Assembly (NCBI GenBank): GCA_036172665.1
Contig: CM069870.1
Location: 27,068,001 to 27,132,000 of the forward strand
Source of the DNA: Prosopocoilus inquinatus
Lineage: Eukaryota; Arthropoda; Insecta; Coleoptera; Lucanidae
Direction of reading: 5' to 3'
DNA: 64,000 bases
The notes below the pieces were generated by a model that worked only from the letters and a program-made list of their open reading frames with translations, was not told where the DNA came from and made no database searches. How positions within the stretch are numbered: position 1 is the stretch's first letter; the number at the start of each line of letters is the position of its first letter. Positions 1 to 10,665 of this stretch are shown here, in pieces. Both the position numbers and the translations under genes were made by a program.

Positions 1-474
1 CTATTTGAAATGCGACTTAATAGCTCAGGTGCTTGAAAATGATTTGACAAATAGGGGGAAACATTGATTTGATGACATTTGACAAAAGGAAAAAGACTGT
101 ATTGCTGATTTTATCAGCATTTCTTGATTACGAGAACGATGTCTTAGCTACAATTGAGGATCCTAAATCCATTTAACATTTAACTTGTCTAATAGGGGAG
201 TAGTCATTTCTATTGATAATTTTATATTTGACCTAATTTGGTTTCATACAAAATCAAGTGATTAATTACTCATCAACTTATTGATCAACTTATTACAAAA
301 GATAAATTTTCTATTTGAAAGGTATCTACTAGGTACACTGCTGAAAAAAAAACCTGTTATTTGCGGTCCATTATGAAAATTAGCACAGGTTTTAGTTTTC
401 ATACGAAAATTCCGTCAATTTTCACAAACAAAAAGTCGATTTGGATCGCAAATAATACCGTATCTCCACTAGTG
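1..474. other. A+T-rich stretch, no gene
   Basis: No convincing coding region is seen. A weak inverted match exists between about 352-372 and 440-468 (motif ATTTGCGGTCCA against its near complement). It may be the flank of the hAT-like terminus that follows. Confidence 0.4.
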
Positions 475-649
475 CATAGGTTATTCAATTTTACACGTGC
501 AAGTATCGATAAACTGCAGATACTTTTTTTGTTTCTGTAGCTAGATATTTTCCGGAAAAAGTATCTGTATCTGCACCTAGATACACATTTTTGAAAGTAT
601 CTGTATCTAGATGTCAGATACTATTAGAAATGTATCTTTAACAACACTG
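475..649 (-). mobile_element. hAT-like transposon terminus with AGATAC subterminal repeats
   Basis: Read on the minus strand, the segment begins at 649 with CAGTGTTGTTAAAGATAC, a typical hAT-type CAGTG start. Within about 150 bases it then carries at least six copies of AGATAC or its variants (GTATCT on the plus strand). Short subterminal repeats of this kind bind hAT transposases. The opposite terminus and an 8-bp target duplication were not found, so this is an orphan end or a decayed non-autonomous copy. Confidence 0.45.
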
Positions 650-1805
650 TGGTATGTTGTTTAGCTTCTTCAGCACAAATTTTAAAAATCTAATATGTCC
701 TGCTATTGATAATTTGATTTCGAAAAGAACATTTAACAAACATTCTAAATTTAAAAAACTTAAGTGTCTCTAAAATATTTCGTCATTAACATTAAGACGT
801 TTTGACGAAAAAATTATTTGTAATATGATTTTTTTTTAATTACCTTAGCAGTCAGAATTTTCTGAAAACTATCTGTGGTCAGTATGAAACCAAGAAAATC
901 ACCGAACAGAACACGTTAATTAACGCAACCGTAGCAACCGACTGAAATCAATATCGATTAACAATCAGAAGAAAGGCAAGTCGAGCTAACTTTGGCCAAC
1001 ATCACTGACCTACTCGCACAGGAACAAATAAACATTCAACCACCGCAACTGCACTGAGAATGACGGCGAACGAGCGCCTATATCTCTTCTATACCGACCT
1101 CTCACAGGTACGAGTGAGTTACACAAGATAAAAACATTGGTTATGCAAGGAAGAAATTCAGTGAAAAGCTTTCTCCAAGCAATCGTACCGTTATTTCTGG
1201 TATGCGATCGTCACTGGACGAACGCCGCGCCGGCCGTTCTACATTTATTCGCGAAACGTTTCAGTCAGTTTAGTGAACTAGCGTATTTCACTTTTATTCA
1301 TTTGTTTATACTTATTATTTGTTTAAATTTTATATTTATCATTTATTTAAATTCAGAAAAATATTATATACCTTTGTTTTTATTGGAGCTACGAAGTCGT
1401 TTATATTAGCAAAAATAAACACTTTTTATTCAGGATAACAGTTGCGCTATCAAAAAAAAAAAAAAACAACAGCTCATCGCATTTTCAATATTTGAATGTG
1501 CAAAGTTTTCTTTAACGGAGTATCCCAGCTGGCAGAGTGACATGAAAAGGACGCTACAATGACGTTATCTTTGGTCACTAATATGTCGTCATTCTAACAT
1601 ATTACGTCACGTAGGTGACGTATCTTTGACGTCAATTGTGATGTAAATAAATGATATAACGACGACGAAGTGACGAGTTTCGCCCCACATTGCAGCCAAA
1701 TTTATGCAGTTATATTTCTTGTTCCAACGTTGTTGCGCCTTTCTTATGCAATGATGTTTTTTTTTTTTTTTTTGCTTAGCGCGGAGAATAAAAATTTGTG
1801 TAATA
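650..1805. other. Intergenic, no recognisable gene
   Basis: No protein family is recognised in any frame. The stretch holds a poly-A run near 1450-1466, several TGACGT motifs at 1560-1670 and a poly-T run at about 1757-1773 just before the mariner insertion. Confidence 0.4.
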
Positions 1806-3078
1806 CGTGGGCTGCTGGAAAATTTTCTGGAATCTAGTAGATCCAGAATTGTTAGTGTTTATCTCATATTTGAAAAATTTTACGTTTTTCGCCTATAATT
1901 CTATCGACAGTTCCTATCCAAGCGAACTAGTTTTGTTTGTACAGCATTTGAGAAAAAGTAATTTTCTGTAAACAAGGAAATCTCGCGTGAAAATTTTCGT
2001 GCCATGATTTTTTACTATTTCAAATGTGGTCTAACGCCGAAACAATGCCTCGATCGGCTTCATTTGGCTTTCGGAGATGAAGCACCATCAAAGAGCAGTT
2101 TTGGTTTGCCGAATTCCAGCGTGGACGTACCTCTCTCAGTGACGTGAAGGTCGTCCATCAACATCTCTTGTTGCCACTAATGTAGATGCTGTGCGTGAAA
2201 TGCTTGAGCGAGATCGACGTGTGACATACCGTGAGATTCAAGCATCCTCACGTATTGACATGAAAGCAATACACCAGATTTTACATGATCATTTGTACGT
2301 ACGAAAGCTTTGCTGTCGTTGGATCCCACACAATTTAACAGAAGCGCAAAAGCACGGTCGTGTCAAATGGTGCGAAGAAATGCTCAAGAAATTAAGTGGA
2401 GGTCGTTCAAATTTAGTTTATAACATCGTTACTGGTGACGAAACGTGGATCTATTCGTACGAGCCAGAAAGTAACCAAAAATCTACCGTTTGGGTATTTC
2501 AAAATGAACCAAAACCAACAAAATCTGTCCGTTCACGCAGTGCTGCGAAGCAAATGATTGCTTGTTTCTTTGGTTTAACTGGACATGTAGCAACCGTGGC
2601 GTTAGAGGATCGAAAAACCGTGAATGCTGATTGGTATACTACAATTTGTTTGCCGGAAGTCCTCGATCAAATAAGAAGAAACAATCGAGATCGACGAATT
2701 ATTCTCCATCACGACAACGCCAGCTCTCACTCAGCCCGTCAAACAGTTGATTTTTTGTCCAACAAAAGTGTTGAATTAATGACTCATTGTCCATATTCAC
2801 CTGATTTATCACCTAATTATTTCTTTTTATTCCCAAATATCAAAAATAAAATGAGTAGTGAGCGATTTTCGTCGGCTGAAGCAGCGATTGAAACATTCCG
2901 GTCACTGGTTTCTGAGGTACCATCTTTAGAGTGGAAAACGTGCTTTAGAAATTGGTTCGAGCGTATGCAAAAGTTTATTGACGTCAAAGGCGAATACTTC
3001 GAAAAACAATGATACCATTTACCAAATTTCATATGCGTTTTTTCATACCATTCCCAGAAACTTTTCCAGCAGCCCACA
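1806..3078 (+). mobile_element. Full-length mariner element, copy 1
   Basis: The terminal inverted repeats are CGTGGGCTGCTGG at the left and its match TGTGGGCTGCTGG (reversed) at the right. The element lies between TA dinucleotides at 1804-1805 and 3079-3080, the standard Tc1/mariner target duplication. Its 1273-bp length is typical of mariner. Two further copies of the same subfamily lie at 36869-38000 and 38044-39337. Confidence 0.93.
1974..3012 (+). pseudogene. Mariner transposase pseudogene (DD34D family), copy 1
   Basis: The transposase would cut and paste the element through its terminal repeats. The longest open frame is 2191-3012 (273 residues) and covers the second helix-turn-helix and the whole catalytic domain. 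The first aspartate is in TGDETW (residue 83 of this frame) and the second in HHDNAS (residue 175). The third catalytic position, 35 residues on in SPNY, is tyrosine instead of aspartate; the sister copies keep SPND or LPND there. The expected start codon at 1974 reads AAG. Small deletions near 2102 and 2149 break the N-terminal DNA-binding region relative to copy 3. The enzyme is therefore dead at the start codon, the frame and the active site. Confidence 0.9.
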
Positions 3079-3142
3079 TATTTATAGAAAAAGAAACCCT
3101 CTCCACGAGATACATATGAGTGAAAAAATATCTGCGTATCTA

Positions 3143-3575
3143 TAGGGTGATTCAGAATCAGTGTCTGTCCAGTTAAGGGCGCATTGACTAAGGTCATGCG
3201 AGTGGTGCGAAATTGCAAGAAATAAATCCATCAGAAATATTTCAAAAATCAACTTCCTTCAAATCCAAAATGGAAATTATGATTGAATGAATGGCGTATT
3301 ATACATTTTTTCCACGAAAAGCCATAAGTAATAACGTTTTACAGTTTCATTTTATGGTAAACGCTAGTGTTTCGTTCAATTCCGCGCGAGTTCATTGTTC
3401 TTGTGACACAATACAGCTATATTCGTACCCATCAACCGATTTGTATCTGAGTCTTCGATGCATTTTATCTCAAAAACTATGGATATTAGACCCCCTACGC
3501 ATATAAACTGTTTGTTTTCTTTCTCTGTGTGCTACCTGTGGTTGACGGGTCGGACACTTATCTTGAATCACTCAG
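3143..3575. mobile_element. TA-flanked MITE, family GGGTGATTC, copy 1
   Basis: The ends are inverted copies of roughly CTGGGTGATTCAAAATAAG. A second copy lies at 15352-15812 and is alignable throughout, including the internal run about a conserved ATGCATTTTATCT. The left flank is TA and the right flank TG, probably a mutated TA. No coding capacity was found; this looks like a non-autonomous Tc1/mariner-superfamily element. Confidence 0.75.
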
Positions 3576-3780
3576 TGTTTACGTGTACAGTTTACTTTCA
3601 TCTGTAAAAATAGTAACATTTTATTAAATATAAAATAAATACATGCATCAGTTCTTGGTTGACATTGGAAGATTTATATAGGATGATCAGATTTCATTCT
3701 GATCAAGTAATCTACAGGAATAGTTTGTAACACTTGATGGATGATGCGATGTCGATATGGTAGAGAAGGCTAATATTTAT

Positions 3781-4138
3781 CACGGCCATCAGAGTTGATA
3801 TGTCATATACGGCCAGTCCAATTCGCCTATGTGTGCCAGTAAAGAAAGCAATGGAGCGTGTCAACTAACGCTTTCTCATACTCATTAATTAGTTGTTTCT
3901 ATGGTTACGACACCGATCCATATTTTGACAACTTAAATATCAAGACGAATTGACATTTTTCATAACAAAAAATTTCAAGATGACAGTAATTTTGACACTA
4001 GTTTTGAATTTGAGAGCGCCAGTTGACACTTGCTTTTCATTTTCTTCAAAAACATTTTCATTGCTCTTTGGACTGGCCGTATATGACATTAATTCAGCTA
4101 GCGTGACATTTATTAACGTAATGTTGATGGTGGCCGTG
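3781..4138. mobile_element. Palindromic MITE with CACGGCCA ends
   Basis: Both ends carry CACGGCCA. Further in, GTCATATACGGCCAGTCC (about 3803-3820) is mirrored by GGACTGGCCGTATATGAC (about 4070-4088). The right arm has about 35 bases not paired in the left. No open frame of note; target duplication unclear. Confidence 0.55.
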
Positions 4139-4597
4139 TAATGGCGGTACTTAACCAGTTCGCTAATTTCAAATATTTAAATCAATGCAATTTTTTTCTT
4201 CAGTATATGCATTTGTAGAATCGTAGAACTAGAAAAAATCCCTCGAAATCAAGAACAATTGCCTTGATTTCCAACCAAAAATCTCACGGAATTGGGATAA
4301 ATCCCACGATTTGGGAACGTGAAGTGAATGCAAAGACATTTAAAATTTTCACAAAAGATGAACGTCAAGGGGACAAAATTGTGAAATAACTTTTTACAAA
4401 AGTTATATATTTATAATAACCTACTAGATCGTTGAGAATTATTTTGAGATGATCTTATCGTGATCTCATTATTTCAATTGTCTCAAAATCTTTTGTACAG
4501 CTTAATTATTTGGACATGCCACATTAGTTACGAAGTGCTAAAATTACGCCACCAATTTAACTATTCTAATATTAATTTTGGTATTATTAATTAATCT

Positions 4598-5425
4598 GAC
4601 CGGGTCCGTCACAATTCGATGTAAAACAATTCGATATACCACAGTTTGATGTATGACAATTTTGTGCATGACAATTGGGTGTATCCGACAATTTGATATA
4701 TAACAATTCAGTGTACGACAATTGGGTGTACGATAATTGGGTGTATACACAATTGAGTGTACGACAAGTGGATGTACGACAATTCGGTGTACAACAATTG
4801 GGTGTACGACAGTTGGGTGTACGACTATTCGGTGTATGACAAGTTGGTGAACGGGACAATTAACTTTTTTATTTGGCGCTGCTTGTTTGCCGAACTTGAA
4901 CCGATGTTCAAAATTTAGCGATTCTCACTTTTCCAATTCATCATTTCTGAAAACTAATACTCCAAATTTTGTAGCTCTCAAATTTTACTATAAATCTGAT
5001 CTTCTTGTAAAATTATTGATATTTAATTTTACATGAAGATTAATTTTACATTAAAATTTAAGAGCTACTGTAACAGTAAAGAAAAGAATTATATTAAAAT
5101 AGTTGAATTTTTGAGCCATAACGATTAAAAACTGTCGTACAGCGAATTGTCGTGTACCCAATTGTCGTATACCAAATTGTCATTGTCATCGTATACCCAG
5201 TTGTCAAACAACCAATTTTCGTACACCGAATTGCCTTACACCTAATTGTCATACACAGAATTATTGTCGTACACCCAATTGTCGCACACCCAATTGTCGT
5301 AGCATAATTAGCATACATCCAAATGTCGTACACCGAATTGTCGCGTACACCCAATTGTCGCACGCACCCATTTGGCATATACCGAATTGTCATACACCAA
5401 AAGGTCGTACACCGAACTGTTGCGC
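4598..5425. repeat. Foldback element with 15-bp minisatellite arms
   Basis: The left arm (about 4610-4858) is a degenerate tandem array of a 15-bp unit close to ACAATTGGGTGTACG. The right arm (about 5130-5420) holds the same unit in inverse orientation. The arms flank about 270 bp of unique A+T-rich DNA. Because 15 is a multiple of three, the arrays create open frames made of repeated pentapeptides on the minus strand; these are artefacts and not genes. The layout recalls Drosophila FB elements, whose long inverted repeats are also built from tandem units. Confidence 0.75.
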
Positions 5426-5949
5426 TCCAAATCTAACCGATTCGGCCAGACAGCGCTTAATTGCAAGCACAAATAGCGTGTCATTGCATCATTTTTAAAT
5501 TAGTTTCAAGTCGGCTAGATAAGGTTCTCAAGCATCCTTTGTTTAACCATTTCCGCCCTAATTGGAGCAGATGCGATTAAATCAAGTGTGGGCATATAAA
5601 TCTGAAAAGAGCGAACTACAGTAATCCTACTAAACGATGGTGACGGTAAGAATGAATCCATTAACAAACAAATGTCATCTCATAGAAGTTACAAAAATGT
5701 TTCGTGTATTATTGGCTATTCTGATAGCGTGCAACTAATATTACGAAGAAAGGGGATGTACCCCGTCATGTTCCCCTGCCATGCCGACACCTGGATTAAA
5801 TGTTATGCCAATTACAAACATCGGAATAATGTCTTTGTTATTACTGTCTAGGTGAGGTGAGATAGTAATAATAGTATGCAACAGCATCGTTGTTACTTAT
5901 CATTATTGCCCCGTTAAAGGTCAAAATTAGGCCGAGAGATGCCGCTGCT
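5426..5949. other. Intergenic, no gene seen
   Basis: Ordinary A+T-rich sequence with no recognised coding or RNA feature. Confidence 0.4.
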
Positions 5950-6535
5950 TAAGCTGTAGTTTACAATTAAGCATTGCCCTCTACCAATAAAACTAATTCG
6001 ACTCCTTTCTCAGCTTAGATTGTCCTCCAAAAGGCACCTATTTCTCTGTTACAACGGTATCTCCCACTCCATAAACTGTAACGAAATATGCACAATGTGC
6101 AACTCTCTTAAACCTGAAAGTGTGGAGCACATATTTCTTGAATGCAAGCTTTACGAAAGTATTAAAGGTCCAAAAATCAGTCACTTCCAAAATTTTGACG
6201 AATTCATAAACCTATTAAATAATCCAAACCTGGATATATTCAAGGAGGTAGCTTATTTTTGTATTAATTTTCTAAAACTTCGTTCCTTTATTATTAACGA
6301 GTGATTACATTCTTAATTTTAAGTAAAATTATTATTCCCTAAACTTTAATTTATCTCATTATCATACACAAATATCTTCTTTATTTTTTGGAAAGCTTTC
6401 CACAGTGTTGCTAGTATTAATACGTTCGATTACGGTTTATTTTCGCTCATACTCCAACTTTTTTTTTTTGTAACTAAACCCTTGCTATTTGATTATATGT
6501 CAAGAGAAGCAATAAATATATTATTATTATCAATC
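5950..6535 (+). mobile_element. 5'-truncated LINE, 3' end with C-terminal zinc-knuckle-like motif
   Basis: An open frame running from about 5984 to 6303 encodes the tail of a non-LTR retrotransposon reverse transcriptase. After a basic stretch it contains a cysteine pair (CTMC) followed by ESVEHIFLEC, the CCHC-like pattern seen at the C-terminus of many insect LINE ORF2 proteins. A 3' untranslated part follows and ends in AATAAATATATTATTATTAT, a simple tail like those of jockey/CR1-type elements. Everything 5' of this, including the catalytic palm, is missing, as expected for abortive reverse transcription. Confidence 0.7.
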
Positions 6536-7246
6536 AGCATTGCAATTTAGTTGATTTCGAGCAACTTTTTAATTAAAACTAATTGTAAATTATAAATCTA
6601 AAGCATACTGCATTTCTTATCTCTTCGGAGTAGTGCACAATTCTTTCTAAACACACCTTGTATATAATACAAGCCGATTAAAAACGCCCGTGAACAGCTC
6701 CCAATGCGTTATGTGGCCGACAATGCATGCGTCCCTTAATAATTATTCCGCACATTTTACGAAATATTCATTATTAAAACCACAAATACTTATTTAGCGT
6801 GCGTATCGTTTAACTATATAAAATTGACTGTGGCCCTTGTCCTAATCCTGCCTTGTCCTGCCTGGCTCGGCCGAATTGTTTTTGTTTATGTTACTTAAGA
6901 GCACATTCTAACTCGACTGAGTTTAGATAAAATTCGATGCAGGTAAAACTGTAATTTCTTAAACAATGAATAATTTATATTTTTGTTTAATAAAAAAAAT
7001 ATATCTAACATAACAGGCATACCCAGTTATCACCAGAGTCGAGACAATTTTCGAATGATAATGTTTTTAAAACAGTACGACGCACGGGATAAACCATGAG
7101 CGCATCAAACGATTCTTTTACGTATAAGAAAATGGTACATGGTCGCCGCTGTTAACTGTAATAACTTATCACATTAAGCCTTGATTCGCACGTGCGGTTT
7201 TTGGTCTTGCAGTTAACGTGTGCATTAATCAACAAGATACAAAGTA
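6536..7246. other. Intergenic, no gene seen
   Basis: No coding or RNA feature recognised. The last 25 bases before the pogo-like element resemble the sequence just after its other end (see findings). Confidence 0.4.
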
Positions 7247-7884
7247 GGGGAAAGACGGGTAAAGTGAAATAAGTGGGTAAAGTGAAATAAGTGGGCAAAG
7301 TAAAAATTTTCTTTTAATTTTTTGTGTATTGGCGACCTGTCATTCTGCGACGATTTATTAGATTTATATAACTGGCTACCCTGGGTGCAATATGGTGACG
7401 ATCTATCAAGAAATACGGAAAAATTGTTGGTAAACGTGTTTTCGCTTTAAAAATTGTAAGTTTGCTTCTACCTTTCGTAACGTTTGTTGTTATTATGTTA
7501 ACTACATGATTAGTTTATTGTTTGTGTTTGCAAACGTTAGAGTCTAGCGGATATAACCATGTATAAATATATTCCCTCTATGGCGTGATTTCAGGTTTGT
7601 TGTATTTTGATCTTCCTTCGCATATTGTCGGGCAAAATGGAAAGCGACATTGGCTGGCAATTTGAAATACATTTCATTTTGTCCGCTTCTTCAATAATCA
7701 TTATTCAATCGATGTTTTACGTTACTTGTAGGTCTAATATGGTGCACAAATACAAAAGAAAATCCAATCAACAACCGTGGGACAAAAGTCAAATGGTTGC
7801 AGCTTTAACCGCTGTTACAGAAGGAATTTCAATAAATGCAGCCGCGAAAACGCATGACGTTCCTGTTGCGACATTATTTAGAAG

Positions 7885-8030
7885 TATATATATGAAATTG
7901 GCGTCCTGTTTATTGAATTTTGAAAACTTGGTAGTTCATCGGGTTTTTAAGACAAGACAGATTCTAAATTATTCAGCTGAATGATTTAGAATCTTTCTTG
8001 TCCTAAAAACCCGACTAACTACCACGTTTT
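7885..8030. mobile_element. Palindromic MITE inside the pogo transposase
   Basis: The part from about 7922 to 8030 is a hairpin: GGGTTTTTAAGACAAGA at the left pairs with TCTTGTCCTAAAAACCC at the right over arms of about 53 bases. The insertion is flanked by a 13-bp direct repeat, CATTATTTAGAAG, at 7872-7884 and 8031-8043. About 35 bases at the left are outside the palindrome. Confidence 0.7.
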
Positions 8031-9681
8031 CATTATTTAGAAGATTGAAGAGGCTTGGTGATGGAGCAAAAAAAAGTTTAGGTAGGTATCGTCCAGTTTT
8101 TAGTGAAGACCAAGAAAATCTTCTAGTCAAGTATCTCCTAGAAATGAAAAAGCGCCTTTTTGGTTTGACAAGAGCAAATCTTAGATCCCTGGCTTTTCAA
8201 TTTGCAGAACGAAATCAGATTGCACATCCTTTTAATAAAGGAAATCAAAAAGCATCACACACATCCTTTTAATAAAGGAAATCAAAAAGCAGGAAAAGAA
8301 TGGGTAAATGTGTTCTTGCACCGATATTCAGAATTGTCTTTACGGCTCCCAGAAAACACTCCAGCAGCTCGAGCTTCTGCTTTTAACGACGTCAATATTA
8401 GTAAATTTTTCGATCTTTCAGAAAATTTATATGAAACTCATAATTACACTCCGGACAGAATATATAATTGCGATGAAACTGGGATCACCACAGTACCCAA
8501 GAGGTCATCTAAGATAATATCTAAAAAAGGAAAGAAGCAGGTGGGCGTTTTGTCATCAGCTGAAAGAGGCACCCTGGTTACAGCCGAAATTTGCTTCATT
8601 GCTGCTGGAAATTATATTCCTCCAGCACTAATTTTTCCCAGAGTCCGGGCTAATCCCCTATTTGAGAAGGGCGTGCCTCCGAACACCAAAATCTTTACAC
8701 ACCCATCTGGCTGGATGCAGTCAAATATTTTCGTGGAATGGTTTCATCATTTTTTAAAATATTCGAAACCCACAGTAGGCGAGCGCGTTTTATTAATACT
8801 TGGTACAACGCATGTTAAAAATTTGGAGGTCTTATTGCTGACAAAAGAAAATAATGTGGACGTATTGGTGCTACCACCGTATCGACTACAGCCCCTAGAT
8901 GTTGCTTTCATGTATTCACTCTCAACATATTATGAACAGGCTGTAAGGGTAAGGCTAAGAGAGAACCCTGGTAAAATAGTGACGATTCATGAGGTTGGAG
9001 CTCTAATTGGGATCTAATTGGGAGTGCATACATAAAAGCCGCCACCTTACAAGATGAGATCTCAGGTTTTAAAAAAAACAGGAATATATCCTTTCGAAAG
9101 AATCATTACAGCAGATCTCTTTTCCGCGGCAGAAACAACAAATCGTTCGATCACTATTAGTGAGGATAATGTTGAAAGGCCTTCATGTTCTACTATCTCG
9201 AATGCAGTCATATCGCCTTGCGATATCCTGCCCATTCCACATCTTGAAAAAAATAACGTAGATGGAACACAAATGCCACGCAAGCGTAAGAGTCGAAGGA
9301 GGACAACTACCATTGCCACCAGTACACACGCTATCGAAGAACTAAAAAGAAAAAAAGCACATGAAAAAGCAAAGTCTGAAAAGGTTTCAAGAAAGAAAGT
9401 TCAGAAAGTAAAAAAGCAAATCTTCTCATCCAATTCTGAAGGTGAGTGTGACAACGTAAGCCTGAATTTGGACGAGAGTGACTCTGACTTGGTCGAATCA
9501 CTATCTTTAGAAGAGGACTACATGGACGCAACGAGTATCGTAACACTGACACCAGACTTAATTGATGAAGGTACTTGGGTGATTGTAAAGTATGAAGGAA
9601 ACCGTTTTCCAGGATTTGTCATAAAAAAGTTCAATAGTGAAGTAATAATAAAATGCATGGAAAAAAAACAAAAATATTTTC

Positions 9682-10506
9682 AGATAAAATAGCGACATCT
9701 TACGATCGCTTTTTGACCTGACATTGCAGTAGGATAGATAAATTGAAGCGGATTTGCTCCTAATAAGTCCCCCATGTCAGGCGGCCATGCTTGTTGTCAA
9801 AGCATAATGAAAGTTTTTAAAAAATTTTGTGCAACTCGTTTTTGATTGCAGTGAAAACCTCGAGCAGCCTCTGTACAGCTGTTTCAGCCCTGCTTGGGGC
9901 TTCGTCAGCACAGTCGTAGCTCGACATTCCCACTGCAAACAAAAACGACTTGTCCAATTTATTCGTAATTGCGATGTAAGAGTGATGAACAGATAAAATA
10001 GCGACATCTTACGATCGCTTTCGAGCTACGTCTCTGCTGACGAAGCCCCAAGCAGGGCTGAAACAGCTGTACAGAGGCTGCTCGAAATTTTCACTGCAAT
10101 CAAGAATGATTTGCACAAATTTTTTTAAAAATATTTTCGTTGGCCGACACTGGACGACATACTCTTTTATACATATGAGGCATAATGAAAGTTTTTAAAA
10201 AAATTTGTGCAAATCATTTTTGATTGCAGTGAAAACCTCGAGCAGCCTCTGTACAGCTGTTTCAGCCCTGCTTGGGGCTTCGTCAGCAGAGACGTAGCTC
10301 GACATTCCCACTGCAAACAAAAACGACTTGTCCAATTTATTCGTAATTGCGATGTAAGAGTGATGAACAGATAAAATAGCGACATCTTACGATCGCTGTC
10401 GAGCTACGTCTCTGCTGACGAAGCCCCAAGCAGGGCTGAAACAGCTGTACGGAGGCTGCTCGAAATTTTCACTGCAATAAGAACGATTTGCACAAATTTT
10501 TTTTAA
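9682..10506. mobile_element. FBX foldback element inserted in the pogo transposase tail
   Basis: The left end is AGATAAAATAGCGACATC and the right end is GATTTGCACAAATTTT. The flanks repeat AAATATTTTC at 9672-9681 and 10507-10516, a 10-bp target duplication. The interior has two long segments in inverse orientation (CAGCCTCTGTACAGCTG against CAGCTGTACAGAGGCTG). A copy of the pogo flank (GTTGGCCGACACTGG onward) lies at 10139-10160 inside the element, so the insertion was partly duplicated with host DNA after it landed. Confidence 0.75.
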
Positions 10507-10665
10507 AAATATTTTCGTTGGCCGACACTGGACGACATAAAAGCACTAAGAAGAGGATTTTGACGGCCCAGAGTTGTGCCAACATGTAGATATTTAAAAC
10601 CATAATAAAAAAGTTCTCGTTTTAGAGTTATGATTTAATTTCACTTTGCTCCCGCAGAATTTCAG

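Larger units (their letters stand above)
7739..10560 (+). pseudogene. Pogo-family transposase pseudogene (Psq/CENP-B HTH plus DDE domain)
   Basis: The frame begins with a Psq-type helix-turn-helix (KYKRKSNQQPWDK through AAAKTHDVPVATLF). A TTGTAG acceptor-like site lies just before the ATG. A 159-bp insertion splits the frame after ATLFR; removing it rejoins RLKRLGDGAKK. A 37-bp tandem duplication (8223-8259 and 8260-8296) shifts the frame. The catalytic domain follows: NCDETG carries the first acidic residue, but the segment where the second belongs now reads LLILGTTHVKN and has lost the aspartate. The LQPLDV motif of the third remains, although nearby residues are deleted. An 11-bp duplication at about 9005-9017 causes another stop. 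A basic, serine-rich tail continues to 9681, is cut by the foldback element, and its final residues (WPTLDDIKALRRGF) resume at about 10517-10560. Inactive. Confidence 0.82.
7247..10665 (+). mobile_element. Pogo-like DNA transposon, decayed and re-invaded
   Basis: The left end is GGGGAAAGACGGGTAAAGTG and continues with a repeat of GGGTAAAGTGAAATAAGT. The right end contains the inverse match ATTTCACTTTGCTCCCGC. TA dinucleotides lie outside both (7245-7246 and 10666-10667), as expected for the Tc1/mariner/pogo superfamily. The interior encodes a broken pogo-type transposase. It was hit later by a palindromic insertion (7885-8030) and a foldback element (9682-10506). Confidence 0.75.

Noticed and set aside
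2817..3218. Minus-strand frame of 133 codons over the mariner
   Set aside because: Antisense shadow of the transposase C-terminus; the same shadow appears at 36834-37163 and 39043-39336.
4544..5393. Minus-strand open frames with repeated pentapeptides (TPNCR-like and TIGCT-like)
   Set aside because: They are translations of the 15-bp minisatellite arms; the unit length is a multiple of three, so frames stay open by chance.
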